The notes: generated by a model not told the origin, from the letters alone. Positions 29,357 through 38,762 are shown, counted from the first letter of the stretch. The stretch: DNA of 64,000 nt from JBGAQP01 sp044220635 (GCA_044220635.1 JBGAQP010000020.1:10650-74649), one strand, 5' to 3'. Translations and numbers: made by a program.

Positions 29357-30574
29357 ATGCGCATGCCGCTTTCGACCTTCGCCGCCGCGACCCTCGCCGC
29401 CGCGCTGCCCGCCCTGGCCGGCGTCCAGCTCAACGTGACCGGCGAGGCCCGCCAGGAAGTGAATTCCCCGGAGTTCCAGGACCGCTACCAGACCCTCGCG
29501 GGCTACCTCAACGCGAGCCTCGGTACCGACGTGAAGCTGATGATCGGCCACGACACGTCGCGCGAGCTGCAGAAGATGCGCGCGGGGATGTACGAGCTCC
29601 TCGTGGGCCCGGCCCACGTGGTGGGTGCGGCCATGCGCTACGGCTACGAGCCGGTCGCGCGCTTCGCCGGGGAGGAGAAGGCCGTGTTCGTCGCGAGCAA
29701 GGCGAGCAAGGTCACCACCTTCGAGGGCGCGCGCGGCAAGCGCCTCGCGCTCCCGCCCACCGATTCGCTCGCCACCTACCTCGCCCGCGGCGAGATGAAC
29801 GCGAAGGGCGTGGTGCTCAAGGAGTACTTCGCCGACATCAAGGAGCACCGCTACCACGAGGTGGCGCTGCTCGCGGTCGAGCTCGGCCAGGCGGACATCG
29901 CGGTCGCGGAGGAGAAGCTCGCCAAGGACTGGGTCGCCCGGACCGGCGGCACCGTGATCCTCGAGACCCGGGCGACGCCGGGGCTGGGCGTGGCGGTGAA
30001 CGCCAAGCTCGACCGGGGCACCAAGGAGAAGATCCGCACGGCGTTCATGTCGCCGAACCCGCGGCTCGTGGCCTCGACCCGCCTGACGGGCCTCGGGCTC
30101 GACCTCGGCAGCACCAAGCCGATCACCGCCGAGGACTACAAGTACGTATCCACGCTCGGCTACTTCACGCCGCGCCAGCTCCCCGGGGCGACGGTGGTCT
30201 CGGCCAGCGAGGTGGCCGACCTGATGAAGAAGGGCGCGACCCTCTTCGACACGCGCTCGGCCGAGGAATACAACTCGCGCCACATCCAGGGCGCCAAGCT
30301 CCTGCCCTACGTCGAGAAGAGCCGCAAGGAAGTGGGCTTCGACGCGAAGCAGGACAAGTTCGACCTCGCGAAGGCGGTGCCGGACAGGAACGCCCCGCTG
30401 GTCTTCGCGTGCAACGGCGCCGAGTGCTGGAAGAGCTACAAGGCCTGCCTCATGGCGATCAACAGCGGCTACAAGCAGGTGTACTGGTTCCGCGGCGGGT
30501 TCCCCGAGTGGAACCTCGCGGGCCTGCCCACGAGCGGCTCGCCCACGCTCGCGCAGAGCACTCCGAAGAAATAG
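29357..30574 (+). CDS. Periplasmic PhnD/SsuA-like binding domain fused to a rhodanese domain
   Basis: 405 residues from ATG 29357, six bases after AAGGAGC. Signal peptide to about residue 21 (FAAATLAAALPALA). Residues about 25-265 form a type 2 periplasmic binding domain of the phosphate/phosphite/phosphonate type (LMIGHDTSRELQKMRAGMYE, LLVGPAHVVGAAMRYGY, GKRLALPPTDSLATYLARGE). Residues about 285-395 form a rhodanese domain (LFDTRSAEEYNSRHIQGA; active loop VFACNGAECWKSYKAC with the likely catalytic Cys in FACNG). No ABC permease or ATPase lies nearby, so it is probably not a transport receptor but a periplasmic sulfur- or oxyanion-handling protein (inference). Confidence 0.85.
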   Translation: MRMPLSTFAAATLAAALPALAGVQLNVTGEARQEVNSPEFQDRYQTLAGYLNASLGTDVKLMIGHDTSRELQKMRAGMYELLVGPAHVVGAAMRYGYEPVARFAGEEKAVFVASKASKVTTFEGARGKRLALPPTDSLATYLARGEMNAKGVVLKEYFADIKEHRYHEVALLAVELGQADIAVAEEKLAKDWVARTGGTVILETRATPGLGVAVNAKLDRGTKEKIRTAFMSPNPRLVASTRLTGLGLDLGSTKPITAEDYKYVSTLGYFTPRQLPGATVVSASEVADLMKKGATLFDTRSAEEYNSRHIQGAKLLPYVEKSRKEVGFDAKQDKFDLAKAVPDRNAPLVFACNGAECWKSYKACLMAINSGYKQVYWFRGGFPEWNLAGLPTSGSPTLAQSTPKK

Positions 30575-30605
30575 CCCGTGCCCGGGGGCCGCTGCCCCCG
30601 CGCCT

Positions 30606-31799
30606 TCAGGCGGCGCGCAGCAGCAGCCCCTTGAGGTACTCGCCCTCGGGGAAGTGGATCGAGACCGGGTGGTCGGCGCTCGCCGCGAGGCGGCGCTCGA
30701 TCGCGAGTTCCGCCCGGGCGTCGGCCGCCGCCCCCGCGACGATCTTCTGGAAGAGGTCGGCGCTCACCGCTCCCGAGCAGGAAAAGGTGAGGAGCCTGCC
30801 GCCGGGCGCGAGCATCTTCATCGCGAGCAGGTTGATGTCCTTGTAGGCCCGCGCGGCTTTCGGGACGTGCTTTTCCGTGGGCGCGAACTTGGGGGGATCC
30901 AGGACGACGAGATCGAAGCGCCGGCCCTGGTTGCGAAGCGCGCGCAGCTGCGCGAAGACATCGGCCAGGATCCACTCGGCGCGGGCGGCCTCGAAGCCGT
31001 TCGCCTCGGCCCCGCGCCTCGCCGCGGCGAGCGCCTCCTCGGAAGTGTCGATCGAGACGACGCGCTTCGCCCCGCCGGCGAGCGCCGCGAGCGAGAAGGC
31101 GCCCGTGTAGCAGAAGGCGTTGAGCACCTCGGCATCGCGCGCGAGCGTGCGGGCGAGCTCCCGGTTGTCGCGCTGGTCGAGGTAGAACCCGGTCTTCTGT
31201 CCCGCCACCACGTCCACCTCGTGCGTGAGGCCCGCCTCGACGATCGACACGGGCCCCGCGACATGGCCGACGAGATCGCCCGTGCGCGGGGCGAGGCCCT
31301 CGAGGGCGCGCACTTCCGCGTCCGATCGCTCGTAGACCGCGCCCGCGCCGGCGATCTCCGCGAGCGCGCGCGGCCAGAGCTCGCGCCAGGCTTCCGCGCC
31401 CGCCGAGAGCAGCTGCACGACGATCGTCCGGCCATAGCGGTCGGCGATGAGCCCGGGAAGCCCGTCGGATTCCGAATGCACGAGGCGGCAGGCGTCGTGA
31501 CGCGCGTCGAGGAAATCCCGGCGCCGCGCGACCGAGCGCTCGAGCCGGCGCCGCAGGAACGCGGCGTCCACCGCCTCGCCCTCGTCGAAGGTCCAGACGC
31601 GGGCACGGATCTGCGAGGCGGGCGAAAAGGCCGCCCGCGCGAGGAAGGCACCGCCGTCCGCGTGCACGCAGACGGTCGCGCCGGGGCCGGGATCGCCCTC
31701 CACGCGCGCGATCGCGCCGGAGAAGATCCACGGATGCCGGTGGAGCAGGGACTTCTCCCGGCCCGGCTTCAGGACGATGCGGGGGGGTGCTTGCGTCAC
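30606..31799 (-). CDS. 23S rRNA (cytosine-5)-methyltransferase, RlmI family
   Basis: 397 residues, GTG start at 31799. N-terminal PUA RNA-binding domain (residues 5-75, LKPGREKSLLHRHPWIFSGA), then an RlmI-type central region (LPGLIADRYGRTIVVQLLS) and a Rossmann methyltransferase with EVLNAFCYTGAFSLAALAGG (SAM motif I), VLDPPKFAP (motif IV) and FSCSGAVS with the catalytic Cys. In E. coli RlmI makes m5C1962 in 23S rRNA. It is divergent from the macro-domain gene (50 bp) and convergent with the PhnD-rhodanese gene. Confidence 0.88.
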   Translation of the reverse strand: MTQAPPRIVLKPGREKSLLHRHPWIFSGAIARVEGDPGPGATVCVHADGGAFLARAAFSPASQIRARVWTFDEGEAVDAAFLRRRLERSVARRRDFLDARHDACRLVHSESDGLPGLIADRYGRTIVVQLLSAGAEAWRELWPRALAEIAGAGAVYERSDAEVRALEGLAPRTGDLVGHVAGPVSIVEAGLTHEVDVVAGQKTGFYLDQRDNRELARTLARDAEVLNAFCYTGAFSLAALAGGAKRVVSIDTSEEALAAARRGAEANGFEAARAEWILADVFAQLRALRNQGRRFDLVVLDPPKFAPTEKHVPKAARAYKDINLLAMKMLAPGGRLLTFSCSGAVSADLFQKIVAGAAADARAELAIERRLAASADHPVSIHFPEGEYLKGLLLRAA

Positions 31800-31849
31800 G
31801 GGGCGGAGCGCGCGAGGATGCGAGTCCGCATCTTATCCGAACCCGTCCC

Positions 31850-32404
31850 ATGGCCCCGCTGCGGCTGCATGATCGACTGGTGGTGAAGGTGGGCGACCTC
31901 ACGCGCGAGCCGGTGGACGCGATCGTGAACGCGGCCAACGCTTCCCTTCTCGGCGGCGGCGGCGTGGACGGCGCCATTCACAGGGCGGGCGGGCCCGCGA
32001 TCCTTGCCGAATGCCGCGAGATCCGCCGCACCCGATTCCCCGGCGCCGTGCCGGTCGGCGAGGCGGTGATCACGACCGGCGGAAACCTGCCCGCGCGGCA
32101 CGTGATCCACACCGTGGGCCCGGTCTACGGGCACCACGCGGGCGAGGAGCCGAAGCTGCTCGCGGCGTGCTACGCGAACAGCGCGGCGCTCGCCGCCGGG
32201 CACTCGCTTGCGACGCTCGCCTTCCCGGCGATCTCCACCGGGGCCTTCGGCTACCCGCGCGAGGAGGCCGCCGTCGTCGTCGCGACCACGCTCGCCACGG
32301 CGCTCACCGAGCACCCGGCGCTCGCCGAGATCCGGCTCGTGTTCTTCTCCCCGGACGACGCGCGCATCTTCGTCCACCACCAGCGCGCGTTCGCGGCTCC
32401 CTAG
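31850..32404 (+). CDS. Macro-domain protein (O-acetyl-ADP-ribose deacetylase type)
   Basis: 184 residues from ATG 31850. It shows the macro-domain signatures VDAIVNAANASLLGGGGVDG (ADP-ribose loop 1, with the Asn-Ala-Ala-Asn core), VGEAVITTGGNLPARHVIHT and FPAISTGAFGYP (loop 2). The length and motifs match YmdB-like deacetylases that remove acetyl or ADP-ribosyl esters. Convergent with the GGDEF gene, 9 bp between stops. Confidence 0.93.
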   Translation: MAPLRLHDRLVVKVGDLTREPVDAIVNAANASLLGGGGVDGAIHRAGGPAILAECREIRRTRFPGAVPVGEAVITTGGNLPARHVIHTVGPVYGHHAGEEPKLLAACYANSAALAAGHSLATLAFPAISTGAFGYPREEAAVVVATTLATALTEHPALAEIRLVFFSPDDARIFVHHQRAFAAP

Positions 32405-32413
32405 GCGGCCGGC

Positions 32414-34051
32414 TCAGGCCCGGGCGCAGACCACGGGCTGCACCTGGTTGCGGCCGTGGTGCTTGGCCTCGTAGAGCCAGTGGTCGGCGGCATCCAGCAG
32501 GCCCTGGGCGTGGTCGAACGAGGCGTTGCTCGCGAGCCCCATCGAGAGCGTCACCCGCAGCTGCGGGTGGATCCCGGTCCAGTCCCAGCCCTCGACCGCG
32601 CCGCGGATGCGTTCGCAGATCTCGGTCGCCGAGCGCAGGTCGAGGCCGCGAAAGACGAGCAGGAATTCCTCGCCGCCGAAGCGCCCCGCGAGGTCGCCCG
32701 AGCGGCAGTGCCCCCGCAGGATCTCGCCCACGCGCCGGAGCACCTCGTCGCCCACGGCGTGAGAGAAGCGGTCGTTGATCCCCTTGAAGTGGTCCACGTC
32801 GGCGAGCGCGACGCACACGGCCGTGTTCCCGGAGCGCGCCTCCGCAAGGAGCGTCTCGAGGCGCTCGTCGAGGCTGCGGCGGTTGGCGAGCCCCGTGAGC
32901 GAGTCCTCCATCGCGAGGCGGCGGTAGCGTTCGGTCTCGAGCCGCGCCTGCTCGATGCGGCGGCGCGCCGAGAGCGAGCGCGCCTGGCGTTCCGCCTCCT
33001 CGGTGCGCAGCGACTCCTCGATCGCGGCGGCCCGCCGCAGGCAGCCGAGGGCCCCGGCGAGGTCCCCGCCCGCCTCAAGCGCCTCCGAGAGCACGCGGTT
33101 CACGCGCGCGCACTCGTCGCGCGAGCCGAGCGCCTCGAAGGTCGCGAGCGCCGCGCGCAACTCCCCGGCGCCGCGCGCGTGGTCGCCCATCTGGTGGCGG
33201 ATCTCGCCCACGCAGGCGAGCCCGTAGGCCTCGATCCAGCGGTCGCTCGTCTCGCGGGCGAGGGCGAGGAACTGGTCGGCCATGCCCAGGGCCACCTCGG
33301 GGCGCGCCATCGCCTGGTAGGCCTCCCCCATGGTCTGCAGGCAGAAGGCCTCGAGCCGCTTGTGGCCGTGGGCGCGCGCGATCGCGAGCGCGCGGTCGAG
33401 CAGCTTCACCGCCGTCTCGGCGGACTCCTGGGCCTCGCCCGCCTCCCCCGCCGCGCGATGGCGCAGGGCCTTGCGGATGTGGCCGAAGGCGGCGTTGTTC
33501 AGGTCGAAGCCCGCGCCTTCCTCGTCGTGGCACTCGCGGCGCAACGCGAGCGACTGCTCGAAGAGCTCGAGGGCGGCGGAGTGGTTGCCGAGCTGGATCT
33601 CGACGTTGCCGATGTTGGAGAGCACCCGCGCCTGCCAGCGCCCGTCGCCGCACGCGCGAAAGCCCTTGAGCGCCGCGTCGTACATCTCGAGCGCGCGGCC
33701 GTAGTCCGAGAGCTGGCGGTGCGTGATGCCCAGCAGGTTGCGCGACCGCGCCTCCCCGTGCGCGTCGCCCAGGGAGCGGAAGAGCTCGAGGGCCCGCGCC
33801 TGCGTCTCGAAGACGGCGGGATAGTCGGCCTGGGAATAGAGGTTGCGCCCGAGGCAGTAGAGGCCCTGGGCCTCGCCCTGCGCGTTCCCGGTGGCGCGGG
33901 CGAGCTCCACCGCCTCCTGCGCGAGCGCGGCGCCGCGCGCGCCGTCGCTCTCGTGGAGCCGCTCGGCGATCGCGTTGAGGAGCTCCACGCGCTCGCCGAC
34001 CGCCAGCGGCTCGTGGAGCCGGGCTTCGAGCTGCGCGAGGTCCCCGCCCAC
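32414..34051 (-). CDS. TPR-GGDEF diguanylate cyclase
   Basis: 545 residues, GTG start at 34051 with AGGA eight bases upstream. Residues about 20-345 are tandem TPR-like helices (SRNLLGITHRQLSDYGRALE, LSNIGNVEIQLGNHSAALEL). Residues about 350-385 form a coiled coil. Residues about 385-545 are a GGDEF domain with MEDSLTGLANRRSLDERLE, ALADVDHFKGINDRFSHAVG and the intact active motif FGGEEFLLVF. No transmembrane segment is seen, so it is cytoplasmic. It should make c-di-GMP in response to a protein partner bound by the TPRs. It starts 7 bp after the relA stop, so the two are very likely cotranscribed. Confidence 0.92.
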   Translation of the reverse strand: MGGDLAQLEARLHEPLAVGERVELLNAIAERLHESDGARGAALAQEAVELARATGNAQGEAQGLYCLGRNLYSQADYPAVFETQARALELFRSLGDAHGEARSRNLLGITHRQLSDYGRALEMYDAALKGFRACGDGRWQARVLSNIGNVEIQLGNHSAALELFEQSLALRRECHDEEGAGFDLNNAAFGHIRKALRHRAAGEAGEAQESAETAVKLLDRALAIARAHGHKRLEAFCLQTMGEAYQAMARPEVALGMADQFLALARETSDRWIEAYGLACVGEIRHQMGDHARGAGELRAALATFEALGSRDECARVNRVLSEALEAGGDLAGALGCLRRAAAIEESLRTEEAERQARSLSARRRIEQARLETERYRRLAMEDSLTGLANRRSLDERLETLLAEARSGNTAVCVALADVDHFKGINDRFSHAVGDEVLRRVGEILRGHCRSGDLAGRFGGEEFLLVFRGLDLRSATEICERIRGAVEGWDWTGIHPQLRVTLSMGLASNASFDHAQGLLDAADHWLYEAKHHGRNQVQPVVCARA

Positions 34052-34058
34052 CCGGGTC

Positions 34059-36194
34059 CTAGAGCCGGCGCGCGGTGTCCACGCCCGGGACGTCGCGCAC
34101 CTGGCGCAGCACCCGGTCGATGGCCTCGCCCGAGGTGACCTGCAGCGTGAAGCGCATGTAGGCGTGCGCCCCGCGCGAGAGCGTGTTCACCGCGGTCACG
34201 TTGATGCGCTCGCGCGAGATCGCCTCCGAGATGTCGCGCAGCAGCCCCTGCCGGTCGAGGGCGACCACCTCGAGGTCGGCGGAGAACGGCGCCTCCCCGG
34301 TCTTGCCCCAGTCGGCGGCCATCAGGCGCTCGCGCTGGGATGCGTCGAGCGAGACGATGTTGCGGCAGTCTTTGCGGTGCACCATCACGCCGCGGGTGCG
34401 CGTGACGAAGCCCACGATCGGGTCGGGCGGCACCGGCTTGCAGCACTTCGCGATGAGCGTGGCGATGTTGTTCACGCCGAGCACCAGCACGCCCGAGGAG
34501 CTCGGCGCGGCGGCCGGCGCGGTGATCGCCGGCGGGGGCGCGGGCGCGGCGGGCGCCTCTCCGCGCACCGCGATCTCGATCTGGCGCGCGGTGACTTCGC
34601 CCCGGCCGAGGGCGGCGAAGAAATCCTCGGCCTTGGGGAAGCCGCAGGCGCCGGCGATCCTGTCGTGCGCGGCTCCGGTGGAGCCCAGCCGCTGCAGCTC
34701 CTTTTCGAGCGCGGCGCGGCCGGTGGCGACGTCCTTCTCGAAGTCCTCGTGCCGGAACCACTGGCGCACCTTGGCGAGCGCCCGCGGGCTCGCGAGGTAG
34801 CCCGCCTGGGGCGAGAGCCAGTCGCGCGAGGGGCCGCCCTGCTTGGCCGCGGTGATCTCGACGCGCTGCGCGTTGGCGAGCCTGGTGTTGAGGGGCACCA
34901 TCTGCCCGTCGACCTTCGCGCCGCGGCAGCGGTGGCCGAGGTCGGTGTGCACGTGGTAGGCGAAGTCGACGGGCGTGGAGCCCGCGGGAAGGTCCACGAC
35001 CCGGCCCTGCGGGGTGAGCACGTAGATCGTGTCCTCGAAGAGGCCTTCGCGCGCGCGCTTGGCGCCTTCCTCTCCGGTGAGCAGCTCGTTGCGCCAGGAG
35101 AGCACCTGGCGAAGCCACGCGATCTTCGCGTCGAACTTGCGGTCGGTCCTCGCGCCTTCCTTGTAACGCCAGTGGGCCGCCACGCCGTGCTCGGAGTGGG
35201 CGTGCATCTCCTCGGTGCGGATCTGCACTTCCAGGGTCCTGCCCCCCGGGCCCACCACGGCGGTGTGCAGCGACCGGTAGTCGTTCACCTTCGGGTTGGC
35301 GATATAGTCGTCGAACTCGCCTTCCACCGGCGTCCACAGGTCGTGCACGATGCCGAGCACCGTGTAGCACTCGCGCACGTTCGAGACGATCACGCGCACC
35401 GCGCGGATGTCGTAGAGGCTCTCGAAGGCGAGGTTCTTGCCGCGCATCTTCCGCCAGATGGAGTAGATGTGCTTGGGCCGCCCCTGGATCGTCGCGCGGA
35501 TGCCGAGCGCCCCGAGCTCCTTCTGGAGCGTGGCGATCACGCCCTCGATGTAGGCCTCGCGGTCGTTCCTCTTCTCGTCGAGGAGCGCGGCGATGCGCCT
35601 GTAGGCCTCGGGCTCGGTGAAGCGCAGCGCGAAGTCCTCGAGCTCCCACTTCATTCCGTAGACGCCGAGGCGGTTGGCGAGGGGGGCGAAGAGCGAGAGC
35701 GACTGGCGGCCCGCCGCGCGCCGGATCGCGTCGTCCGCCTTCGTGAGCGCGCGCATCGCGACCACCCGCTCGGCGAGCTTGATGAGGACCACGCGCACGT
35801 CCTCGGCGATGGCGAGCAGCATCTTCCGGAGCTGCTCCGCGTCGACGCCCGCGGAGTCGAGGGCCTCGATCCGCCCCGCGCGCTCGAGGCCCCTCAGCAG
35901 CTGCGCGAGCTCGGGGCCGAAGGCGGAGGCGACCGCCTCGTGGTCGAGCTCGGTCTCGGGGATCGCCTGGCTGATGGTGGCCGCGGCCACGGTCTCGGGG
36001 TCCGCGCCCTGCAGCAGCAGCAGGCGGCCGACGGCGACCGCCCGGCCGAAGGCCTCCTCGCGCCCCGCGGCCTGCGAGGCGCCGCGCGCGAACTGCAGCG
36101 CGCGCACCGGGAGGTCCGCGAGCGCCGCGCCGTAGGCGGCGACGAGCTCGCCCTCGAAAGGGGCGGCTTCGGTGGCGGTGGAGGAGCTCAGCAC
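34059..36194 (-). CDS. relA: GTP pyrophosphokinase RelA (monofunctional (p)ppGpp synthetase)
   Basis: 711 residues, GTG start at 36194. The N-terminal hydrolase-like domain lacks the HDxxED metal site (the region reads AATISQAIPETELDHEAV), so hydrolysis is not expected. The synthetase domain is intact (GRPKHIYSIWRKMRGKN, LYDIRAVRVIV, YIANPKVNDYRSLHTAVVG) with the EFDD acidic motif typical of RelA rather than SpoT. TGS (DTIYVLTPQGRVVDLPAGST), helical, zinc-finger (AKCCKPVPPDPIVGFVTRTR) and ACT domains follow. It makes (p)ppGpp on stalled ribosomes. The GGDEF gene follows 7 bp later. Confidence 0.94.
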   Translation of the reverse strand: MLSSSTATEAAPFEGELVAAYGAALADLPVRALQFARGASQAAGREEAFGRAVAVGRLLLLQGADPETVAAATISQAIPETELDHEAVASAFGPELAQLLRGLERAGRIEALDSAGVDAEQLRKMLLAIAEDVRVVLIKLAERVVAMRALTKADDAIRRAAGRQSLSLFAPLANRLGVYGMKWELEDFALRFTEPEAYRRIAALLDEKRNDREAYIEGVIATLQKELGALGIRATIQGRPKHIYSIWRKMRGKNLAFESLYDIRAVRVIVSNVRECYTVLGIVHDLWTPVEGEFDDYIANPKVNDYRSLHTAVVGPGGRTLEVQIRTEEMHAHSEHGVAAHWRYKEGARTDRKFDAKIAWLRQVLSWRNELLTGEEGAKRAREGLFEDTIYVLTPQGRVVDLPAGSTPVDFAYHVHTDLGHRCRGAKVDGQMVPLNTRLANAQRVEITAAKQGGPSRDWLSPQAGYLASPRALAKVRQWFRHEDFEKDVATGRAALEKELQRLGSTGAAHDRIAGACGFPKAEDFFAALGRGEVTARQIEIAVRGEAPAAPAPPPAITAPAAAPSSSGVLVLGVNNIATLIAKCCKPVPPDPIVGFVTRTRGVMVHRKDCRNIVSLDASQRERLMAADWGKTGEAPFSADLEVVALDRQGLLRDISEAISRERINVTAVNTLSRGAHAYMRFTLQVTSGEAIDRVLRQVRDVPGVDTARRL

Positions 36195-36309
36195 GGGCGG
36201 GCTTGCGGGAGCGGTGGGTGGATTCTACTCCCCGGAACGCGCCCCTTCCCGATGCGCGATGGTGGTGCGCGCGCACCGTTTCGGGGAGCCCGGCGGCACC
36301 GGGTGCGCT

Positions 36310-36338
36310 TTGTCACGCCCGCGCGCGGTGCGTATGCT
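36310..36338 (+). promoter_or_regulatory. Predicted sigma-70 promoter of the ATP-grasp/Anbu operon
   Basis: TTGTCA (36310-36315), 17-bp spacer, TATGCT (36333-36338). Start expected near 36345, giving a short leader before the AAAGGAG Shine-Dalgarno at 36367-36373 and the ATG at 36378. Confidence 0.7.
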
Positions 36339-36377
36339 GGTGGCACAGGGATTGCTGGACCCGGGGAAAGGAGCGCC

Positions 36378-37793
36378 ATGCCCCCCGCCCGACTCTACAA
36401 CGAGATGTACGCCGAGGACCGCTCGGTGAGGCCCCATTACGCGGCCTTCGCCGAGTGGCTGCGCGACACGCCCCCGGAGCGCATCGCCCAGGACCGGCAC
36501 GCCGCGGACCTGCTCTTCCACCGCGTCGGCATCACCTTCGCGGTCTACGGCGAGGCCTCGGGCACGGAGCGGCTGATCCCCTTCGACATCGTGCCCCACG
36601 TCATCCCCGCCGAGCGCTGGGAGCGCCTCGCCGCGGGGCTGCGCCAGCGCGCCCGGGCGCTGAACCTCTTCCTGCACGACATCTACCACCGCCAGGAGAT
36701 CCTCGCCGCGGGCCGCGTCCCGCGCGAGCAGGTCGAGGGCAATGCCCAGTTCCGGCGCGAGATGGTCGGCGTGGAGGTTCCCGGGGGCGTCTACGCCCAC
36801 GTGGCGGGCGTGGACCTCGTGAAGGACGCCGACGGCGAGTACTACGTGCTCGAGGACAACCTGCGGACCCCCTCGGGGGTGTCCTACATGCTCGAGAACC
36901 GCAAGATGATGATGCGGCTCTTCCCCGAGCTCTTCGCCCGGCAGTCGATCCGCCCCGTGGACCACTACCCGGACCTGCTGCTCGAGACGCTGCGCGCGGT
37001 CGCGCCCCCGGGCGTGGACAACCCGACGATCGTGCTGCTCACGCCCGGGCACTTCAACAGCGCCTACTTCGAGCACGCCTTCCTCGCGCAGCAGATGGGC
37101 ATCGAGCTGGTCGAGGGCCAGGACCTCTTCGTGCAGTCGGAAACGGTCTTCATGCGCACGACCCAGGGGCCGCAGAAGGTCGACGTGATCTACCGCCGGA
37201 TCGACGACAACTTCCTCGACCCCCTCGCCTTCCGCCCCGACTCGATGCTCGGCGTCGCGGGGCTGCTCGCGGCCTACCGGGCCGGTCGCGTGACGCTCGC
37301 CAACGCCATCGGCACGGGCGTGGCGGACGACAAGTCGATCTACCCCTACGTCCCGGAGATGATCCGCTTCTACCTCGGCGAGGAGCCCGTCCTCGGCAAC
37401 GTCCCCACCTACCTCCTGCGCAAGCCCGAGGACCTCGAGTACGTCCTCGGGCACCTCCCGGAGCTCGTGGTGAAGGAGACGCAGGGCTCGGGAGGCTACG
37501 GCATGCTCGTCGGGCCCGCGGCCTCGAAGGCCGAGATCGAGCGCTACCGCCAGAGGATCCTCGACGGGCCGGATCGCTTCATCGCGCAGCCCACGCTGTC
37601 GCTGTCCGTGGTGCCGACCTTCTGCGGGGCGGCCCTGGGGGACCGGCACGTGGACCTGCGGCCCTACGTGCTCACCGGGCGCGACATCCAGCTCGTGCCC
37701 GGGGGCCTCACGCGGGTGGCGCTGCGCGAAGGCTCCCTCGTCGTGAACTCCTCCCAGGGCGGCGGCGTGAAGGACACATGGGTCATCGACTGA
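36378..37793 (+). CDS. Circularly permuted ATP-grasp amidoligase (type 2)
   Basis: 471 residues from ATG 36378, five bases after AAAGGAG. Typical segments: FDIVPHVIPAERWERLAAGL, LFLHDIYHRQEIL, YYVLEDNLRTPSGVSYMLEN, ANAIGTGVADDKSIYPYVP and VVKETQGSGGYGMLVG (nucleotide loop). The family is the permuted ATP-grasp first noted beside alpha-E, transglutaminase-like and Anbu proteins, and is predicted to join a carboxylate to an amine using ATP. The other three partners follow here in the same direction, so it is the first enzyme of a predicted peptide ligation/cleavage pathway. The substrate is unknown. Confidence 0.92.
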   Translation: MPPARLYNEMYAEDRSVRPHYAAFAEWLRDTPPERIAQDRHAADLLFHRVGITFAVYGEASGTERLIPFDIVPHVIPAERWERLAAGLRQRARALNLFLHDIYHRQEILAAGRVPREQVEGNAQFRREMVGVEVPGGVYAHVAGVDLVKDADGEYYVLEDNLRTPSGVSYMLENRKMMMRLFPELFARQSIRPVDHYPDLLLETLRAVAPPGVDNPTIVLLTPGHFNSAYFEHAFLAQQMGIELVEGQDLFVQSETVFMRTTQGPQKVDVIYRRIDDNFLDPLAFRPDSMLGVAGLLAAYRAGRVTLANAIGTGVADDKSIYPYVPEMIRFYLGEEPVLGNVPTYLLRKPEDLEYVLGHLPELVVKETQGSGGYGMLVGPAASKAEIERYRQRILDGPDRFIAQPTLSLSVVPTFCGAALGDRHVDLRPYVLTGRDIQLVPGGLTRVALREGSLVVNSSQGGGVKDTWVID

Positions 37794-37811
37794 ACGGGGT
37801 CGGGGGCTGAA

Positions 37812-38762
37812 ATGCTCTCGCGCGTCGCCTCCAACCTCTACTGGATGAGCCGCTACGTCGAGCGCGCGGAGAACACCGCGCGCGTGCTCGACGTCACCTG
37901 GCGCATGTCGCTGCTCGTGAAGGAGCCGCGGCTCCAGGACCAGGAGTGGTTCGCGCCGCTCAACATCACCGGCACCCTGTTCCCCTTCTCGGGCCGCCAC
38001 GACACGGTGTGCGCGAAGGAGGTCCTGCACTTCATGGCCCTCGACCCCGAGAACCCCTCGTCGATCTACGCCTGCGCGCGCCAGGCGCGGGAGAACGCCC
38101 GCGCCGTGCGCGGCGCGATCACCTCCGAGATGTGGGAGGTTCTCAACGCGACCTGGCTCGAGATGCAGCAGATGGACGAGGCGAGGATGAACCAGCGCGG
38201 CATCTCCGCGTTCTTCGACTGGGTGAAGGAGAGGAGCCACCTCTTCCGCGGCGTCACCTTCGGCACGATGTACCGCGACGACGCGTACGACTTCACGCGC
38301 CTGGGAACGCACCTCGAGCGGGCGGACTCCACGGCGCGCATCCTCGACGTGAAGTACCACGTGCTGCTGCCGAGCGTGAAGGACGTGGGCGGCGCCGTGG
38401 ACTACTACCAGTGGTCGGCGGTGCTGCGCTCCGTCTCCGCCTTCGAGGCCTACCGCAAGGTCTACCGCGACGTGATCACCCCCCTCAAGGTGGCCGAGCT
38501 CCTGATCCTCAGGAACGACATCCCCCGCAGCCTGCACTTCTGCGTGCGCCAGGCCCACGAGACGCTCGAGCAGGTGAAGAACGCCCAGTCGGGCGAGACG
38601 CTGCGCCGCTCGGGCCGGATGCTCGCGGCCCTGCAGTACGGCCGCGTCGCCGACATCTTCGCCGAGGGCCTGCACGAGTACCTCACCGCGTTCCTGGAAT
38701 CGAGCCAGGCGCTCTCCACCCACGTCCAGAAGAGCTTCTTCTCGCCCGCGCTCCTCGAGTGA
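37812..38762 (+). CDS. Alpha-E domain protein
   Basis: 316 residues, 18 bp after the ATP-grasp gene. All-helical, with the family start MLSRVASNLYWMSRYVERAE and ENTARVLDV, and repeated Tyr/Arg-rich helices (FTRLGTHLERADSTARILDV). The alpha-E domain is nearly always coded next to permuted ATP-grasp proteins and is thought to be their partner or substrate carrier; no catalytic site is known. Confidence 0.92.
   Translation: MLSRVASNLYWMSRYVERAENTARVLDVTWRMSLLVKEPRLQDQEWFAPLNITGTLFPFSGRHDTVCAKEVLHFMALDPENPSSIYACARQARENARAVRGAITSEMWEVLNATWLEMQQMDEARMNQRGISAFFDWVKERSHLFRGVTFGTMYRDDAYDFTRLGTHLERADSTARILDVKYHVLLPSVKDVGGAVDYYQWSAVLRSVSAFEAYRKVYRDVITPLKVAELLILRNDIPRSLHFCVRQAHETLEQVKNAQSGETLRRSGRMLAALQYGRVADIFAEGLHEYLTAFLESSQALSTHVQKSFFSPALLE

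Noticed and set aside
34059..36194. Bifunctional SpoT/Rel
   Set aside because: The hydrolase HDxxED motif is missing and the synthetase has the EFDD motif of monofunctional RelA.
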